From Holacanthus passer (taxonomy: Eukaryota > Chordata > Actinopteri > Pomacanthidae): a DNA stretch of 64,000 nt. The position numbers and the translations under genes are program-made. Of the stretch, positions 12,343 through 25,360 are shown piece by piece. The notes under the pieces were generated by a model. That model was not told where the DNA came from. It did not search any database and saw only the letters and a list, made by a program, of their open reading frames with translations. How positions within the stretch are numbered: position 1 is the stretch's first letter; each line of letters opens with the position of its first letter. Where the stretch lies: contig JAFREQ010000069.1 in assembly GCA_025331565.1 (NCBI GenBank), positions 1,678,001 to 1,742,000 on the forward strand, written 5' to 3'.

Positions 12343-13356
12343 GTAAGGTCTCTACATTACTACAACTTTCTACTACAATTTTCACTAGCTAAATCATACC
12401 CCCAAATAGTTACAAAGTTACAAACTTAAAATTAAGTGATGTGATAGGAGCTGAAGTTGCTCTATCAGTTATCTACAGTAGGGTCACTGCAGACTCTCCC
12501 TCTAAATGCACAACTTGTTGTTGATCCAAATATTGTTGTATTAATGGAGACAGGAAGTCATTTAGTCCAGTTAATGATAAATGATGGACAGTAATAGGCT
12601 AGTGCATCCTTGCAGCTGTTGGATCCCCTTGCCATCAGATCAGGAACATGTTGGATTTAATCCGAACTCTGCACTGAAATGGGACGTTCAGTTCAACTAG
12701 AAGTAGGATGATGGCTGACAAAACCAAAACAAAATATTTTGTCTAAAATTTAGTCACAAGAAATCAATTTCAAACAATCAAAAAAAAAAGAAGAAGAATT
12801 TAAAAAATTTAAAAATCAGCTAATTTTAACTTTTTTCCCACACTGAAAAGTTTACTTATGGTTTATACTTGTGATGATAACGATGATTATAATGTAACAT
12901 TTTTCAACCCATTCTTGTTTGGCTTGTCAACAGAAGGAGGCTGTCTCCCACTGGACTTTGAATGTCACTGTACTGAGGGCAAACAAACATCAATCTGAAG
13001 ATTACTGTAAATATTGCTTTCACTTCGCATGATTTTTAAGTAAAACATTTCTGTTGTGCATATTTTGGAACAACGTTTAATTACTTTTTAAAATAATTTT
13101 CACTTACTTTATTGCAATACCTTTAATTCAATTCAATTTCAGTTGTGTAGCGCCAAATCACAGCTCAAGTCATCTCAAGGCACTTTACATATAGAGCAGG
13201 TCTAGACCAGACTCTTTATAATATTATTTATAGAGATCCACCAGTTCCCATCATGAGCAAGCACTTGGCATGAGCAGCAAGGAAAGACTTCCTTTTAACA
13301 GGCAGAAACCTCCGAACAGAACTAGGCTCAAGATGGGTAGCCATCTGCCTCGTTGT

Positions 13357-13399
<43 letters not shown>

Positions 13400-16300
13400 C
13401 AGTGGGTAGTGCTTTATTTTTGCATAACTGAAAATAATGTCTGTTTCCATTTTCCTGTCTTTTCCTGTCTTTGTATTACAGGGTCTGAATCCGACTGCTA
13501 TGTCATTCTCTCTCTGCCCACATCAACGGCCAGGACCTGCCGCACAAAAACAGTGTCCAACAGTAACAACCCAGAGTGGAATGACACTTTTACCTTCAGG
13601 GTCCCCACACATGTGAAAGTGAGTCTACTAAAGATCGACATGACATCAAACACAAACATCTGGCCAACTGTGCAGCTGTTGTTTAGTCCACCCTGGAAAA
13701 AACAGTTCACCTATTCTTTCGTCAGTGCTGTAGCAAGTCCAACAGTACTCAAATTACAACATCATCTCGTCTTTGCTACATGTCTAACAGCCAATAGCTA
13801 CTTTAATTTGCAAAGAGTAGAAGTCAAAATTGCAGTGAGCTTGTCTGCTGTTTCCTCAGAACATTTTAGAGATCAAGATGTATGATGAAGACAGAATGGC
13901 ACGTGATGACCTAATTTCTACACTCCTGTTTGACATCAGCAACCTCACATTAGGGAAGAAGGAAACCAAGGTCTTCATCATAAACCCTGAGGTAAAAACA
14001 AGGAAATATAGAGAAATACCCCTATAACACTTGTTGTCATTTTAATGCATTTTGGTTTAGAATTGGATTTTTTTCAGCTGTACTTAGTCAAAAGAAGAGA
14101 CACTGTTTCCATGTGTATATCATGCTTATTGTAGTAGCGTGTGTGCTTGCACTATGGCCAGTAAGCAAATGATTGAAGGTTATTCCTTGTCCACTTTTTA
14201 TAGACAGAGGACAAACTTCTAATGGAGTTTGAGCTACTTCAGAGGTAACTTAGTTTTCATATATTGCTTTTTATGTAAAATATTTACAGACATTTGCTCT
14301 TCTTTTGTTGTTGTAATATAACAACTGATCTGGTTCAAAATCAATGATATGTGTCTTTCTGTAGTGAGGACTCCCCTTGTGAATATCTCACTAATGGCAT
14401 CCTTGTGGTAAGACCTCTGACATGGCATCAGCATCTATGCCTAAATAAATACACTCCAGGAGCTTTCCATTCTTATCCATCCTCCATGTTGGTTAAAACC
14501 CTGAAAAAAGTATGGATGATCAGCAGCTTGGAATAAAAGAAGCCATGTATTTCCCTGGTACAATCGAGCAGTAGATCTTTCAGCACCACTCAGGTAAAAT
14601 ACTGGTGACAGACCCTGCTGAATGTTCAGGGCCCAGACTAACAAGACATTGCAACTATCAAGCATGTTTTAAATGGGTGGAATTCAAGACTGTGATTGTG
14701 GTGCTCAGGAACACTAGAGAAACCAAAGAAAACTTCTCGCAGCAGGGTGACAACAAAACCTGCTAACATGTGTAATTTGATTCCAATCTTAAAACTAATT
14801 TGAAAATGGACACCCACAATACACCTCTTCAGTGGTTTAAGACAACTGCAGGAGGATTTTCAATTGCATCAAAAATTGGCATTAACACTTGAAAATGACA
14901 TCTATAACTTTCTGTATGTTGTTGGTCACAAGTAATTGAACTCATATTTGAAAAAGAACAAAAATGGCAGAGCACCCACTATCACACTTGACATGGTGTT
15001 GTTACAGTGACACATGACCATCAAGCTGCCTTACAACACAGAGCAGGCAGGTCCTGTAGCTTGTGTAAAGAAATAATTAAGAAAGCATCTTACTCAGCTT
15101 GCCCTAACCAGAGTAACTGATCTCTCTATGTGTTTTCCAGGCTGCCCCATTCTCTGCACTCGATGTCAACATTGACAAGCTCCTGAGCAACGACCGTATG
15201 TGGGCTACAATTCTGTCTAATTCAATAAGTCATATAAGAATAAGTTCTGTCACTAATTGGAAAGAAGGATTCAGGCCAGTTTCACACACGTGATGGAATG
15301 AATGTGTGTAAAATGACCTTTTCTGATCAACATTAAATTTAAGGCTGCTTTAATCAATATTTTTATATTAACAATGGTTCACATAGTCACAATGACTATG
15401 TGTAATATGAAAGGGGTCACTCATAGTAATGAACCTACAGTTTATTATCACCCAACTTCTCTCAGCTCTTTGAAGCTTGTCAGTGTATTTAATTTAATAG
15501 TTTTGGTTGTACAGCCCCTAAGTTTACCGTTTTGATTCACTATCACCACTAAACTTCATTTCCATCAGCAGGGGGCAGCTTTTTTCTGCCAGTGAATAGC
15601 TGGTGACCATATTGGAGCATTCAGCAACTGAAAAGCCATTTTTTCCCCTCAGGAATTAGTCAAGACCAAACAGTAACTTAGAAGGGGTGAATATTAGACT
15701 TGCAATGGCTTCATCCCTCTTTAAATTTGGTGTTTGCAGATCCAGTTCAATACAGTTTTTGAATGCTCAACAGGCTGTGGAAGAAACAGTCTGACCAAGG
15801 GACAAGAACAAATAACAAAAATCAAGGATCCTTTGACAAGTCATCTACAGGACATAAATAGGACAAACAATTGACATTTTTCTCTTGCAAATTTTTGGCC
15901 AGGTATTAGGGACAAGGTGCTGAAACTGAGGGGTGCCTTTCAGGAGGATCAAACACTTTGTGCAGAGGAAAACCCAAAACTCCGTTTCTACATCAACAGA
16001 GACTTGGAGACAGAACTAGGAGTGGCAGTGAGTTTTAACTTCTGTTAGTGTTACATGTTTGACTGCAGATGTCAAATATTATACCAGTGGATGGTGTTCC
16101 TGACCAACTTTACTTGTCATTTCCTTCAACATACAAGGAAGGAAATAAACTTTAACCATTAAACCCAAAATCTAACATACTCATCAAAATTTCAAAGACT
16201 GTAAAACATACTTATCTCTTTGTCTCTCAGCCCTCCAATGAGTTATTTGGATCTGCTGCTCCATTGGAAGCTTCTATAAATCTCCAGCCACTACCAGCCA

Positions 16301-19300
16301 AACATACAAGCAAATTGTCCTTTGTTGTTGATCAGGTAAGAACATGTGTACAGCTAGATTAAGTGACATCTTTGTTTTGACAAGTTGAACAAAAAGAGGT
16401 AGACCCAACCCAAGCATAAAAGAGGGTTGCATGACCCTTGAAGTTTATGCCCCTTAATTATCTCAGATATGCCACATATAGTATGTCCTTCACTCTCTAG
16501 CTATTATTTTGAAATAGCTATTCAAAAAATATATTATTTTAAATTAATAAAACTTACAATATCTGTGACTCTTATAAGCTTCCCAAAACTATGAGTAGAA
16601 TTTTGCATAGTTTGGTGGTAGTATCAATAAGACATTGTGGCAGACAGCACTGCACATCAGCAGCACTCTCAGAGCTCTGACCCTAGGACACTGAGATGGA
16701 ATGAGCTAAAAGCAATACAAAGACTGTAACAACTTTTATTGGGATTTTCACTACAATCATCTGATTAGTTTGAAAGAGGCTACAATAATGTAAAGATTAT
16801 ACACATAGTGGTTATTAAATGAAGCTAGTACGGAAAACTGGAAATTTGTTTACCTGTTGACAGCTGAACACATGTGAATGAAATATTAGGCTGGATATCT
16901 TTTCTCAGCCATGTTCTTTGCAGTTTAATAGCACATGAATACAATGAATCATACTAGTTGAATGAGTGGGTCGCTGACGGGACTAAAAATGGTAAGGTTG
17001 TAGTTTAAATTCATTTTATTTTATAGTAATGTGGCATTTTCCCCATCACAGGACACAGTGGATTTAGACGTGGAAACACTTGAAGGGTAAGGTGCTTCCT
17101 ACTTCCACCATACAATATATCAAATAGGACACCCAAATGATTACACCTATATGTGATTGTTGAGCACCTCATTCCAAAACCATGGGCATTAATCTGCTAC
17201 TGTAACAGCCTCCAGTCTCCTGGGAGGGCTGCTAGAATTTGTTCCCGAATGAGCATTTCAGTAATGCTGTCAACAATAGCCAAGTCAACTACATTTTATT
17301 TATATAGCATATCACAAATCACAAATTTGCCTCAGTGGGCTTTAGAAACTGTACACCATGTGACACCCTCTATCCTAAGACCCTCAATTCAGCTAAAGAA
17401 ACATTTGTCCAAAAGCAAAATGGAAGGAACCTCAGGAGCAGCAAAATAAGAGGGATCCCCTTCACAGGACAGACAGACAATGAATGTTGTGTGTATAGCT
17501 TAGATCTTTAATGAGGTCGACTGGTGATGTTGGTGTTCTAGTTCTTCCCAAAGATGTTGGATGAGGTTGAGGTCAGGGCTCTGTGCAGGCCAGTCAAATC
17601 CTTCCACACCAAACTGAAGAACATTTCTTTATAGAGCTGGCTTAGTGCATATGGGCATTGTCATGTTAAAACAGGAACGGGCCAAACCCAAAGTATTGCA
17701 ACAAACTTGGAAGAACACTGTCGTCTAAAATATTATTGTATGATTTAGCATTAAGATTTCCCTTCATTGTAACTAAGGCACCTTGACCAAACCATGAAAA
17801 CAGTCCCATCCATCTGACTGTAGCCAGCAGAGATACTGTGAGTGCATAGGGTTGCAACAAAATTTCAACACTTTCAACCACAAAAGGTCAGTGAAATAAT
17901 GCTTTTTAGCTTTGTGTTCTGTTCACTTAATTTCACCATGGAAATCCACAGCGACGAGGAATGTCTTGCTGTTCGTCTGGACTTTGATATCCCACCTCAA
18001 GAGAAAGAGTATCTGAAGAAGAGAAAAGTTGTAGTGGCACAGGCTTTGCAGGAGCTTTTAGGCCTTGGCTCTCAACCAGAACCTGAAAAGGTAGGTCTTT
18101 TACATTGTTGCTTAAACCTACTATGTGGAACATTTGTCTCCCCCTTCTGGCAGTTATTACATAAACACTGTTGATGTGCGTGCCATAGGCTCCATCATAC
18201 TCCCAGCTGCTGCAGACTACTCCATCATGAAGGTTGCTCTTCCTTCAGCTCTGGTGTAAAACACATCTCTACCAGTGTGCCAGCACTGGAATGTAGCCAT
18301 AAATGCACATTTAAAACTCTGGTATACTGCAATATACGGAGAGATTTACCTGGTGGTGATAGTCTAAATGAACATTGTGACAACTTGTTTGGCAAAGGCT
18401 TGAATGTAACAGCCCTTGTATTGTTGACTAATGTCAATTTGCTAATAACTTTGCTAATATATAAAAAAATATAATGCGAGTGGGCCAGAAGTCAAGACTA
18501 CCGTACTATGTTACGGCACTATGACATCATGCACATGTCATATCATGATATATCCACATATGGTAGAAAGGTTATAATACGTGTATATGACCACAATATT
18601 ACGTATGTAACAAAAAGTATGTACACTTTTCATACATGTATACCATGTCCTGTGTCCCTCAATATGATACAGCTTAGTCAAGCTAGGAGTTACTGAACAC
18701 AAGTGTAACCCTATTTTAGCAATTCTAGTGGCACATTAGTGGGGATGGCATTGTTGGTTCGTCAGTCAGATGGATGAAATTTGGTACAGGCATTAATGTT
18801 CCCTGCAGGATAAATTGTTTTGTTCATGATGAAATACCTGATAAAACTAAAGACATCAGTCTCAGCTGTGCTTGTGTTTTGTGCTAATTGGCAAATGTTT
18901 GCTCACAAGCAAAACTAAGATGATGACCATAGTAAACATTGAACATTAACTGTTAATGTTGCTATTTTGAGCATTTTAGCATGCTGACATTAGCATTTGA
19001 TATAAAACATCTCTTAGTCAAAGTACAGCCTCACAGACCTGTTGGAACCACACCTGTCTGTCCTCTGCCCAGGTGCCAACTATAGCATTGGTAGCTTCAG
19101 GGGGAGGGACCAGAGCAATGACAGGCCTTCTTGGTAGTCTGAGGGGCCTGAAGAATATAGGGGTTCTGAATACTGCCAGTTACATCACTGGTGTTTCTGG
19201 ATCCACATGGTGAGTAAACCAGTTGAGTGGTAAGTGTACACTAATATCAATCTTGTTATCTTGCAAAATCAATTGTCTTTCTTTGCCCTAAATTCAATTC

Positions 19301-22300
19301 TGGGCTATTCCTTGTAGAGAATGAAACAGATAAGGAATAAAGGGAATGAGCTGTTTTTGACAATAGACAATAGACTAGACAATATATACCAGTGTTTTTT
19401 GGGGATTGAATGAAAGGTTAGAAAGGAAGCAGGCACCCAGTCAGCTGAGAGGCCCACAACAAAGACTTCATTCCTGCTTCTGTTTGGTTAGCTGGTACAG
19501 TTGCTTCATTAATATAGTTTGGATGATTTAAAATCCCTAAATAGAGATATTTTAAACAAAGAGATGTAAATGAAATAGAATACACATAGTTTCTTATAAC
19601 TGTTTTAATGTAAAAGGCTGTCATGCCTGCTATCAGCTCCTGTCAGTGATGATACTATTTGATTTGTTTTTAGACATTTTAAATCTTCCAAATGTTTTTA
19701 GGCACTTTAAATCTGCCATATGTTTTTTAGACATTTTAAATCTTCCATATATTCTTAACATCTCAACTCTTAACGCTAGTCAAAAAAGCAGGAAGAATAT
19801 TTTGGGTTTTCTGCACTGGAGGAGGTGCAACAGGCAGCAATGCCCAGCAGGAAATTCCACATACCTTTACATTTACTGCTTACTCCACTCTAGACCTGGG
19901 GACACAGTTGACCGCCTTGTGGTACCTCCATGACAGGTGTGGTCATCAGACACTTTAGTTTGGAGGTTCACTGTGAGGTCAGACTGTATGGGACATAAAT
20001 TAGTAAAGTAGTTTCCAATTGTTAAAAAAGTGTAATGACCAGCCTTTAACAAGTGTTGCACTCTCAGTTTTTTGAAGGAATCTGAATTAGTCCTGTTTAG
20101 TCTCATTCTGTTACTGTAACTTATAGGTCATGCAGAAGGTAGAGCAGGCCAGCCACTAATCAAAGGGTTGGTGGCTCTATCCCTGGCACCTCCTGTTCAC
20201 ACAGCAAAGTGTCCTTGGGCAGACACTGTACCCCAAGTTCAACCAGGAGAGATGAGTATGTGAAGAAAGATAATTTATTACAACAAGTGACATGAAATAG
20301 AAATTGAAACTTGACAGAGAGTCTTTGGCGATTTGGACTCTGGGTCCTGACGCTGGAGGTGGTAGCGGCGACTGAAGACTGCGAAAGCCGGATGGGTGAT
20401 GAAGTGGAGGATGATTCTGTGAAGACGAGGTGGAGATGGGGAGGTGAAGGGGCAGGCAAGTGACCGGCATGAAAGAAGATGATAGGCTAGCCATGAGGGT
20501 GTGACACCGTGCTATTGGATGGAAGAGAACAGCTGCTGAGAAAGCTGATTACCAATGATTACCCCAAACACTGACAGCGGGAAATGAGCATGCGCAGGAG
20601 GGAAGATGAGAAATAGTTTATGACCGAAAGCATTGTTGTTTTCCTGGCTGAACTTGCACTACAGCTTCATTTGATCCTGATGGACAGGCCAGCATCTTGC
20701 ATCAGTGTGTGAGGGTGGATGAGAGGCCAATTGTAAAGCACTTTGTCTGTTAGGGTAGCAATGCACTATTTTAGTACAGTTAATTTACCATGAACTATAA
20801 TGTGATTTGTTTTGAATAAAATTATGGGCGTAAGATTTAATCAAATCATTTGCAGAGGCCACACCTGAAAGGGAAGTTATGGTTAACAAACTGTTTGCAA
20901 ACCCTTTGCTGACTCCTTTTGTATTTTGTGTTGTCTAAGTAAGTATAAGTTTATATGAATTGTTTTCAAGATCATTGCTTTCTCATGAACACCATTGTTT
21001 CCCATGTAAACAGGACTATGTCTACTCTGTATCAGGAAGCTAACTGGTCACAGCAGGACATAGACTCTATCATATCAGCAGTGAAGGAACAGATGACCAA
21101 GAGCGTCCTGGGTATTTTCTCCCCTGAGAATCTGCAGTATTACAATGAAGAAATGGCAGAGAAAGGAAACGAGGGATACATTGTGTCTCTCATTGATATG
21201 GCAGGCCTGATGGTTGAGCAGCTTGTCTTTGGGAAAGTGAGCAGTTGAAAACTTTCTGTTATCACTTTAAATTATATATTAGTTTGAAAGCTTAAAATTA
21301 TGATGAAAAGACTATATTATTTTTAAATAATATTTTTATATGTGGTTGGAATTACAGAAAGTCACCAATACCCTTTCTGAGCAGCAGAGAACAGTGGATG
21401 AAGGGCAAAACCCTTTCCCCATTTATACTGCTGTCAATATGAAGGATGGGGTAAAGGGCTGTGAATCTGAAGCTGGTAAATATCCTTGAAGAATGTTTTT
21501 ATTTGTATTTTAATTACTCTAGTAGCTAAAAAAAAATAATCCTTGTAATCCTGAACATATTTTATGCAAGGTGATTTAAGCTCAAAGACATACACAGCAC
21601 ATCAAATAGATTGGATTTTGACAGCTGGGTTACATTAACACAGCTGCAGGTTTGATCATGTGGAACTGAAGTGAAACTTATGAATGCCTTTTTGTGAAAG
21701 AATGATTCAATTTCTTCTCCTAATACTGTGACAAATCTTGTTGACAGAGTGGTGTGAGTTTACCCCCTATGAGGTAGGTATCCAGAAGTATGGGGCGTTT
21801 GTCCAAACTGAGGACTTTGGGAGTCATTTCTTCCTTGGTCATATTGTAAAGAAACTCCCGGAAGTCCGCATCCCTTATCTGTTGGGTAAGACCACGGTTT
21901 CTGTTTAAATGTCAATGCACCATAATACAAATCCAATTTATCTTTTAATTTTTATTTTTCATCCGTATCAGGAATATGGAGCAGTGTCTTTTCTGTCAAC
22001 CTCACCCAGCTGTGGACACTTGCCACTGGGACCCAGCCTTCTTGGACCCCCTGGATTGGACCGGATGTCAGCACAATAGGTACAGCCAATGCCAAGAATA
22101 TATAATATTGTCACTATAATCATTTGAAGCATTTTCTGAAGTCATTATGGTCATCCATTGTTTACACAACAAACCATACAACACTATTTTAAAACCTTGA
22201 TATACAGTATTAATTACTACCATGGTTTAACAAAGCACAGACATGTCCGTGTTTTCTTCAGAATGTACTAAATTTAATGTACTGAATTTATTCTTGAGAT

Positions 22301-24145
22301 GTCTTGTCTTCTTTTGACAGAGGTTGACACTGAACCATCAACGCTGGACACATACCTCATAAATCCACTTACTGATATGACCAGCATAATGACTAACTTC
22401 TTCAAAAATCGCCCAGTCATTGCTGAAATGTATAATTTCATGCGTGGTCTCTTCCTGCACTGCAACTACAATGAGTACAGCAACTTTGTTGCCTGGAAAG
22501 GTAGGCACTCAAAACAGCTTCTCTTTTCTCTTCTACACAAGGTAGTGACTGTCCAAAGAAGACTCAGATGTAGAACTACCCTGTAAATAGCACAATGAGC
22601 AGCTGATGAGGCTGACCAGAGCACACTGCAAAAACCACAGGTCTGCCACAGATATTATATTTCAGTAGCTTACTTGCTTGGTGTTCAGGGCCCTTACATA
22701 GTGTGCTGGTGCAAGACAGCATCCCAGCACATAATGGTTGCCAGAGCACAGACAAGTTAAGCACAGAATACAATCTGTAGCTCCCCTCCAGTTTAATCAC
22801 GGACGACAAGGTGTTCTTTTTCAAACAGACATTTATTCCCGACATCATGCCGTCAATACGAATGCCGTGAGAGCTGAATAAATAAAGATACAAATACATA
22901 AGTCTGAGCACAAATTCAGAAAATAACAATTAATACAAAAGTATAATAAACATAAACAACAGCACAATGTAAAAATAGGCACACGTTTCATACCTCATTG
23001 CGCTCTTCTTCAGTCCTCTCATGCACTCATAGCATTAGCAGGTGCGCTGCTCCATGTGGCGACTGTTATAGTGCATCTAAAATAAATTACATGACACCAA
23101 CAAGGTAACAATTGTTCCACAGAAAGGTTCCCTTTTAAACAATACACACCATTGTGTGGTTTTCAATCCTTTAAACTTATTTATAAAACAACAAAAAATA
23201 CAATTTTATGAACTAAATTATTCCTGTTTTTAACTCTTTTAACGATTGTATGAACTTAAATTGCACAGCTGACTTCGATGGCAGCTACACAATTGACAAT
23301 ATGTTTGGGCTAGTTATTTCATTTTCTTTGTCCTAGTCCACCTCCAATTCTTAACTGGTAAAGGTTTCTTTGTTATTATCTTCTCTCATGTCTGTCCAGA
23401 CACACATCCAGATGCCTTCCCAAACCAGCTGACACCCAGTGACTCCACCCTGCACCTGGTTGATTCTGGTCATGCCATCAATATTGGCTGTGTGCCTGTC
23501 CTGCGGCCAGAGCGAGATGTCGATGTCATCATATCTCTGAGTTACTCGTGGGACCCAGAGCACATTCTCAGAGTAAACAGAAGACAGGGGAAGAAACAGA
23601 ATGGCCCCTGAATGTATTCCATAAATCAATTAACTTTACTCTCTGTTGTCATGTGTAATTTGTCAGGTCCTGGAGAAGACAGCTGCTTACTGTAGAGACC
23701 ATGACATCCCCTTTCCCAATGCTGATTTTGCCAGTCTGGAAAATGAGCCTCAGAAGGAAGTCTACATCTTTGAGGATAAGGAGAATCCCAAGGCCCCAAC
23801 AGTGGTTCATTTCCCACTTGTCAATGTGACATACAAGCACTTCAAGCATCCTGGTATGCTTATTTTGAGTGGCTGAATTTCACTGCCGCTATGTTGTTTC
23901 TATTATTTCAGCAATATAGAAATAGGAAGAATTTCCTAAGATTAAGATTTACTCTTAATCAAAAGCTAGTCTACTTATCTTGGAAGTCACCGAGCAGTGA
24001 GGATCTTTTCTTAGGCAAGGTCATTGATAATGGCAGGACAGAGTTACTTCACTTAATGTACTATATTTTACCCATGTATAAGATAAGATATTCTTTTATT
24101 AGTCCCACAACAGGGAAATTTACAACAACAGGGGAAATTTTTGTA

Positions 24146-24190
<45 letters not shown>

Positions 24191-25062
24191 ATTTATTTAT
24201 TTATTTATTTATTATTTGGGAACTTCATGCCGTTTTGTAGACAGCTACAGTGTAAAGATTTTAGGAAATGAGGGAGGAGACGTGACATGCAACAAAGATC
24301 CTAGGTGCCAATGCTGACAGCCATTATTGTGGGTAATGGTATGAGCCTTAACCCCAAGGCCAACAGGGCACCACATACACTCTGCTCATAGCAATAACAC
24401 TACCACTTGGGGAATCAACCTGTCACACTAAGAACTTTTGAACCTCTAAATTATTAGTGGTCTGCTGAATTAAAATTAGAGAATTAGGTGTGATTTGACT
24501 TGAAAGTCAACGAAACAGCTTCTTGTATTTACCTTAAAGCAGCAGTTGTTGTAAGTAGCAATATATTCCTTAAAGCAAAATAATAACTACTTTTTGGCAA
24601 ACAGGTACAGAGTAATGGCATTGCTGGATGAGTAATGTATAGTGGGTTTATCAGGCTTTTGTCACCGAAAACAGCTACTCTGCTGTGGCAGGAAACAAGG
24701 TTGATGAGAACTGTGAGACTGAACTAAAAGAGTCAAGTTGTGGCCTATAAAATAATGTGCTAAAAGATGCAAAAATGACAAACATTAACAGACAAGTATG
24801 TTATTAGTATTTTTATATATTTTTTTCTTTTTGACATGATTTAACAGGCCTGGCGCGTGAGACTGAGGAAGAGATAAAAGCTGGGGACGTGGATGTGAGC
24901 AGCAGTGACTCTCCATATACCACCAAGAACATGACCTACACAAAAGACGACTATGAGGCTCTGGTGGATTTGACCACTTATAACATCTTAAATAACAAGG
25001 AGAGCATCCTTGAAGTCTTGCGCAAGACCCTGGAGAAGAAGGCATCCAACATAAAGAAATAG
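8815..25062 (+). CDS. cytosolic phospholipase A2 (group IV, delta/zeta-like) with two C2 domains; N-terminal exon not found
   Basis: It is predicted to cleave membrane phospholipids after calcium-driven membrane docking. I assembled 24 exons with GT/AG ends and matching phases, 2784 nt and 927 codons before TAG. After ten C2 exons the catalytic exons are 15141-15195, 15903-16027, 16231-16335, 17052-17086, 17952-18090, 19073-19209, 21014-21236, 21358-21475, 21748-21885, 21972-22079, 22321-22500, 23400-23572, 23667-23853 and 24848-25062. The group IV site is complete: SGGGTRA with Arg at 19112, GVSGSTW with nucleophile Ser at 19196, and LVDSG with catalytic Asp at 23462. Without the first C2 unit the length would be about 787, close to mammalian relatives (800-850); the extra unit is unusual. 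The first codon read is Ser at phase 0, so an upstream starting exon is missing. Which fish paralogue this is cannot be told here. All introns can be removed without a stop, so the gene looks functional. Confidence 0.9.
12934..14407 (+). other. second C2 domain unit of the phospholipase (five exons)
   Basis: Exons 12934-13006, 13482-13618, 13860-13991, 14204-14244 and 14365-14407 measure 73, 137, 132, 41 and 43 nt, so the exon lengths repeat those of the first unit almost exactly. They encode WTLNVTVLRANK, YWSESDCYV, NPEWNDTFTF and MYDEDRMARDDLIS, roughly 60 percent identical by eye to the first unit. This unit is followed directly by the catalytic exons. The pattern is that of a five-exon tandem duplication inside the gene. 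Confidence 0.88.
13125..13398 (+). repeat. fish dispersed retroposon tail plus (GA)n microsatellite in an intron
   Basis: The words AGCGCCAAATCACAGCTCAA, GAGCAAGCACTTGGC and TTTTAACAGGCAGAAACCTC belong to a very common teleost retroposon. It ends in a (GA)n run at about 13361-13396. It lies in the intron between the first two exons of the second C2 unit; the open frame beginning MREREREREREREI comes only from the GA run. Confidence 0.65.
17145..17880 (-). mobile_element. decayed Tc1/mariner transposon in a phospholipase intron, with a retroposon nested inside
   Basis: On the - strand, 17600-17880 reads GALVTMKGNLNAKSYNNILD and then FGFGPFLF followed by HDNA, the region around the second catalytic Asp of Tc1 transposases. 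The left portion (17150-17280) contains the recurring non-coding end, with GAGCACCTCATTCCAAAACC. Between them, 17281-17480 is a separate fish retroposon (TTTATTTATATAGCATATCA and CAGGAGCAGCAAAATAAGAG), inserted later. Stops interrupt the transposase. Confidence 0.7.
19668..19751. repeat. short minisatellite, three units of about 28 bp
   Basis: Three imperfect units of the form TTTTAGACATTTTAAATCTT follow each other in the intron after the catalytic-serine exon. Confidence 0.6.
20130..20780 (+). repeat. split SINE-like repeat in a phospholipase intron
   Basis: GTGTCCTTGGGCAGACACTG near 20210 and TGTAAAGCACTTTGTCTGTT near 20732 are the two halves of a common fish SINE. About 440 bp of other sequence lie between them, probably an insertion. 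The antisense open frames here are incidental. Confidence 0.5.
24084..24128 (-). repeat. reversed LINE 3' tail
   Basis: TTTTATTAGTCCCACAACAG followed by GGAAATTTA is the reverse complement of the LINE tail also seen at 54326-54372. It lies in the last phospholipase intron. Confidence 0.55.
24147..24190. repeat. (GT)n microsatellite
   Basis: An almost pure GT run, followed by TTTA repeats to about 24212. Confidence 0.9.
24268..24375 (-). repeat. tRNA-related SINE remnant, - strand
   Basis: The complement reads GGTGCCCTGTTGGCCTTGGG and ends near ATCTTTGTTGCATGTCA, matching a common fish SINE. A related copy lies at 62362-62475 on the + strand. Confidence 0.5.
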
Positions 25063-25147
25063 GGGATATGATTTATTTAGCTTCTGTTTTACCATCCCAT
25101 CCTTTATGTTGCCTTGAAAAGTCACTCATGGTAATTTGCACACCTCT

Positions 25148-25153
25148 ATTAAA
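25148..25153 (+). terminator. candidate polyadenylation signal ATTAAA of the phospholipase gene
   Basis: The hexamer lies 86 bp after the stop codon. The AATAAA near 25318 belongs to a repeat tail and is a weaker candidate. Confidence 0.4.
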
Positions 25154-25244
25154 GCTGACAAGCCACTACTGTAATTGGTATTTGGTCTAATATGACTCAT
25201 GTACAACACTTAACAGAATATTTACTTAGCAACGCTATATTATA

Positions 25245-25360
25245 AAGAGTATGATCTCGATCTGCTCGGTGTGGAAAGTGCCCTGACATGACTTGTGTTG
25301 TGATTTGACACTATACAAATAAAATTGAATTGAATTGAATTGAACTGAAAAATAAGCATC
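25245..25360 (+). repeat. retroposon 3' tail ending in (ATTGA)n
   Basis: CTCGGTGTGGAAAGTGCCCT, then TTGTGATTTGACACTATACA and a run of TTGAA/ATTGA units form the usual end of a fish RTE-like retroposon. Confidence 0.6.

Noticed and set aside
13358..13885. 175-residue open frame starting with an Arg/Glu repeat
   Set aside because: The start comes from the (GA)n run and an intron; only 13482-13618 is real coding sequence, and the frame runs on into the next intron.
20160..20494. Overlapping Pro/Ser-rich antisense frames of about 100 residues
   Set aside because: They lie within a split SINE in an intron and have low-complexity composition.
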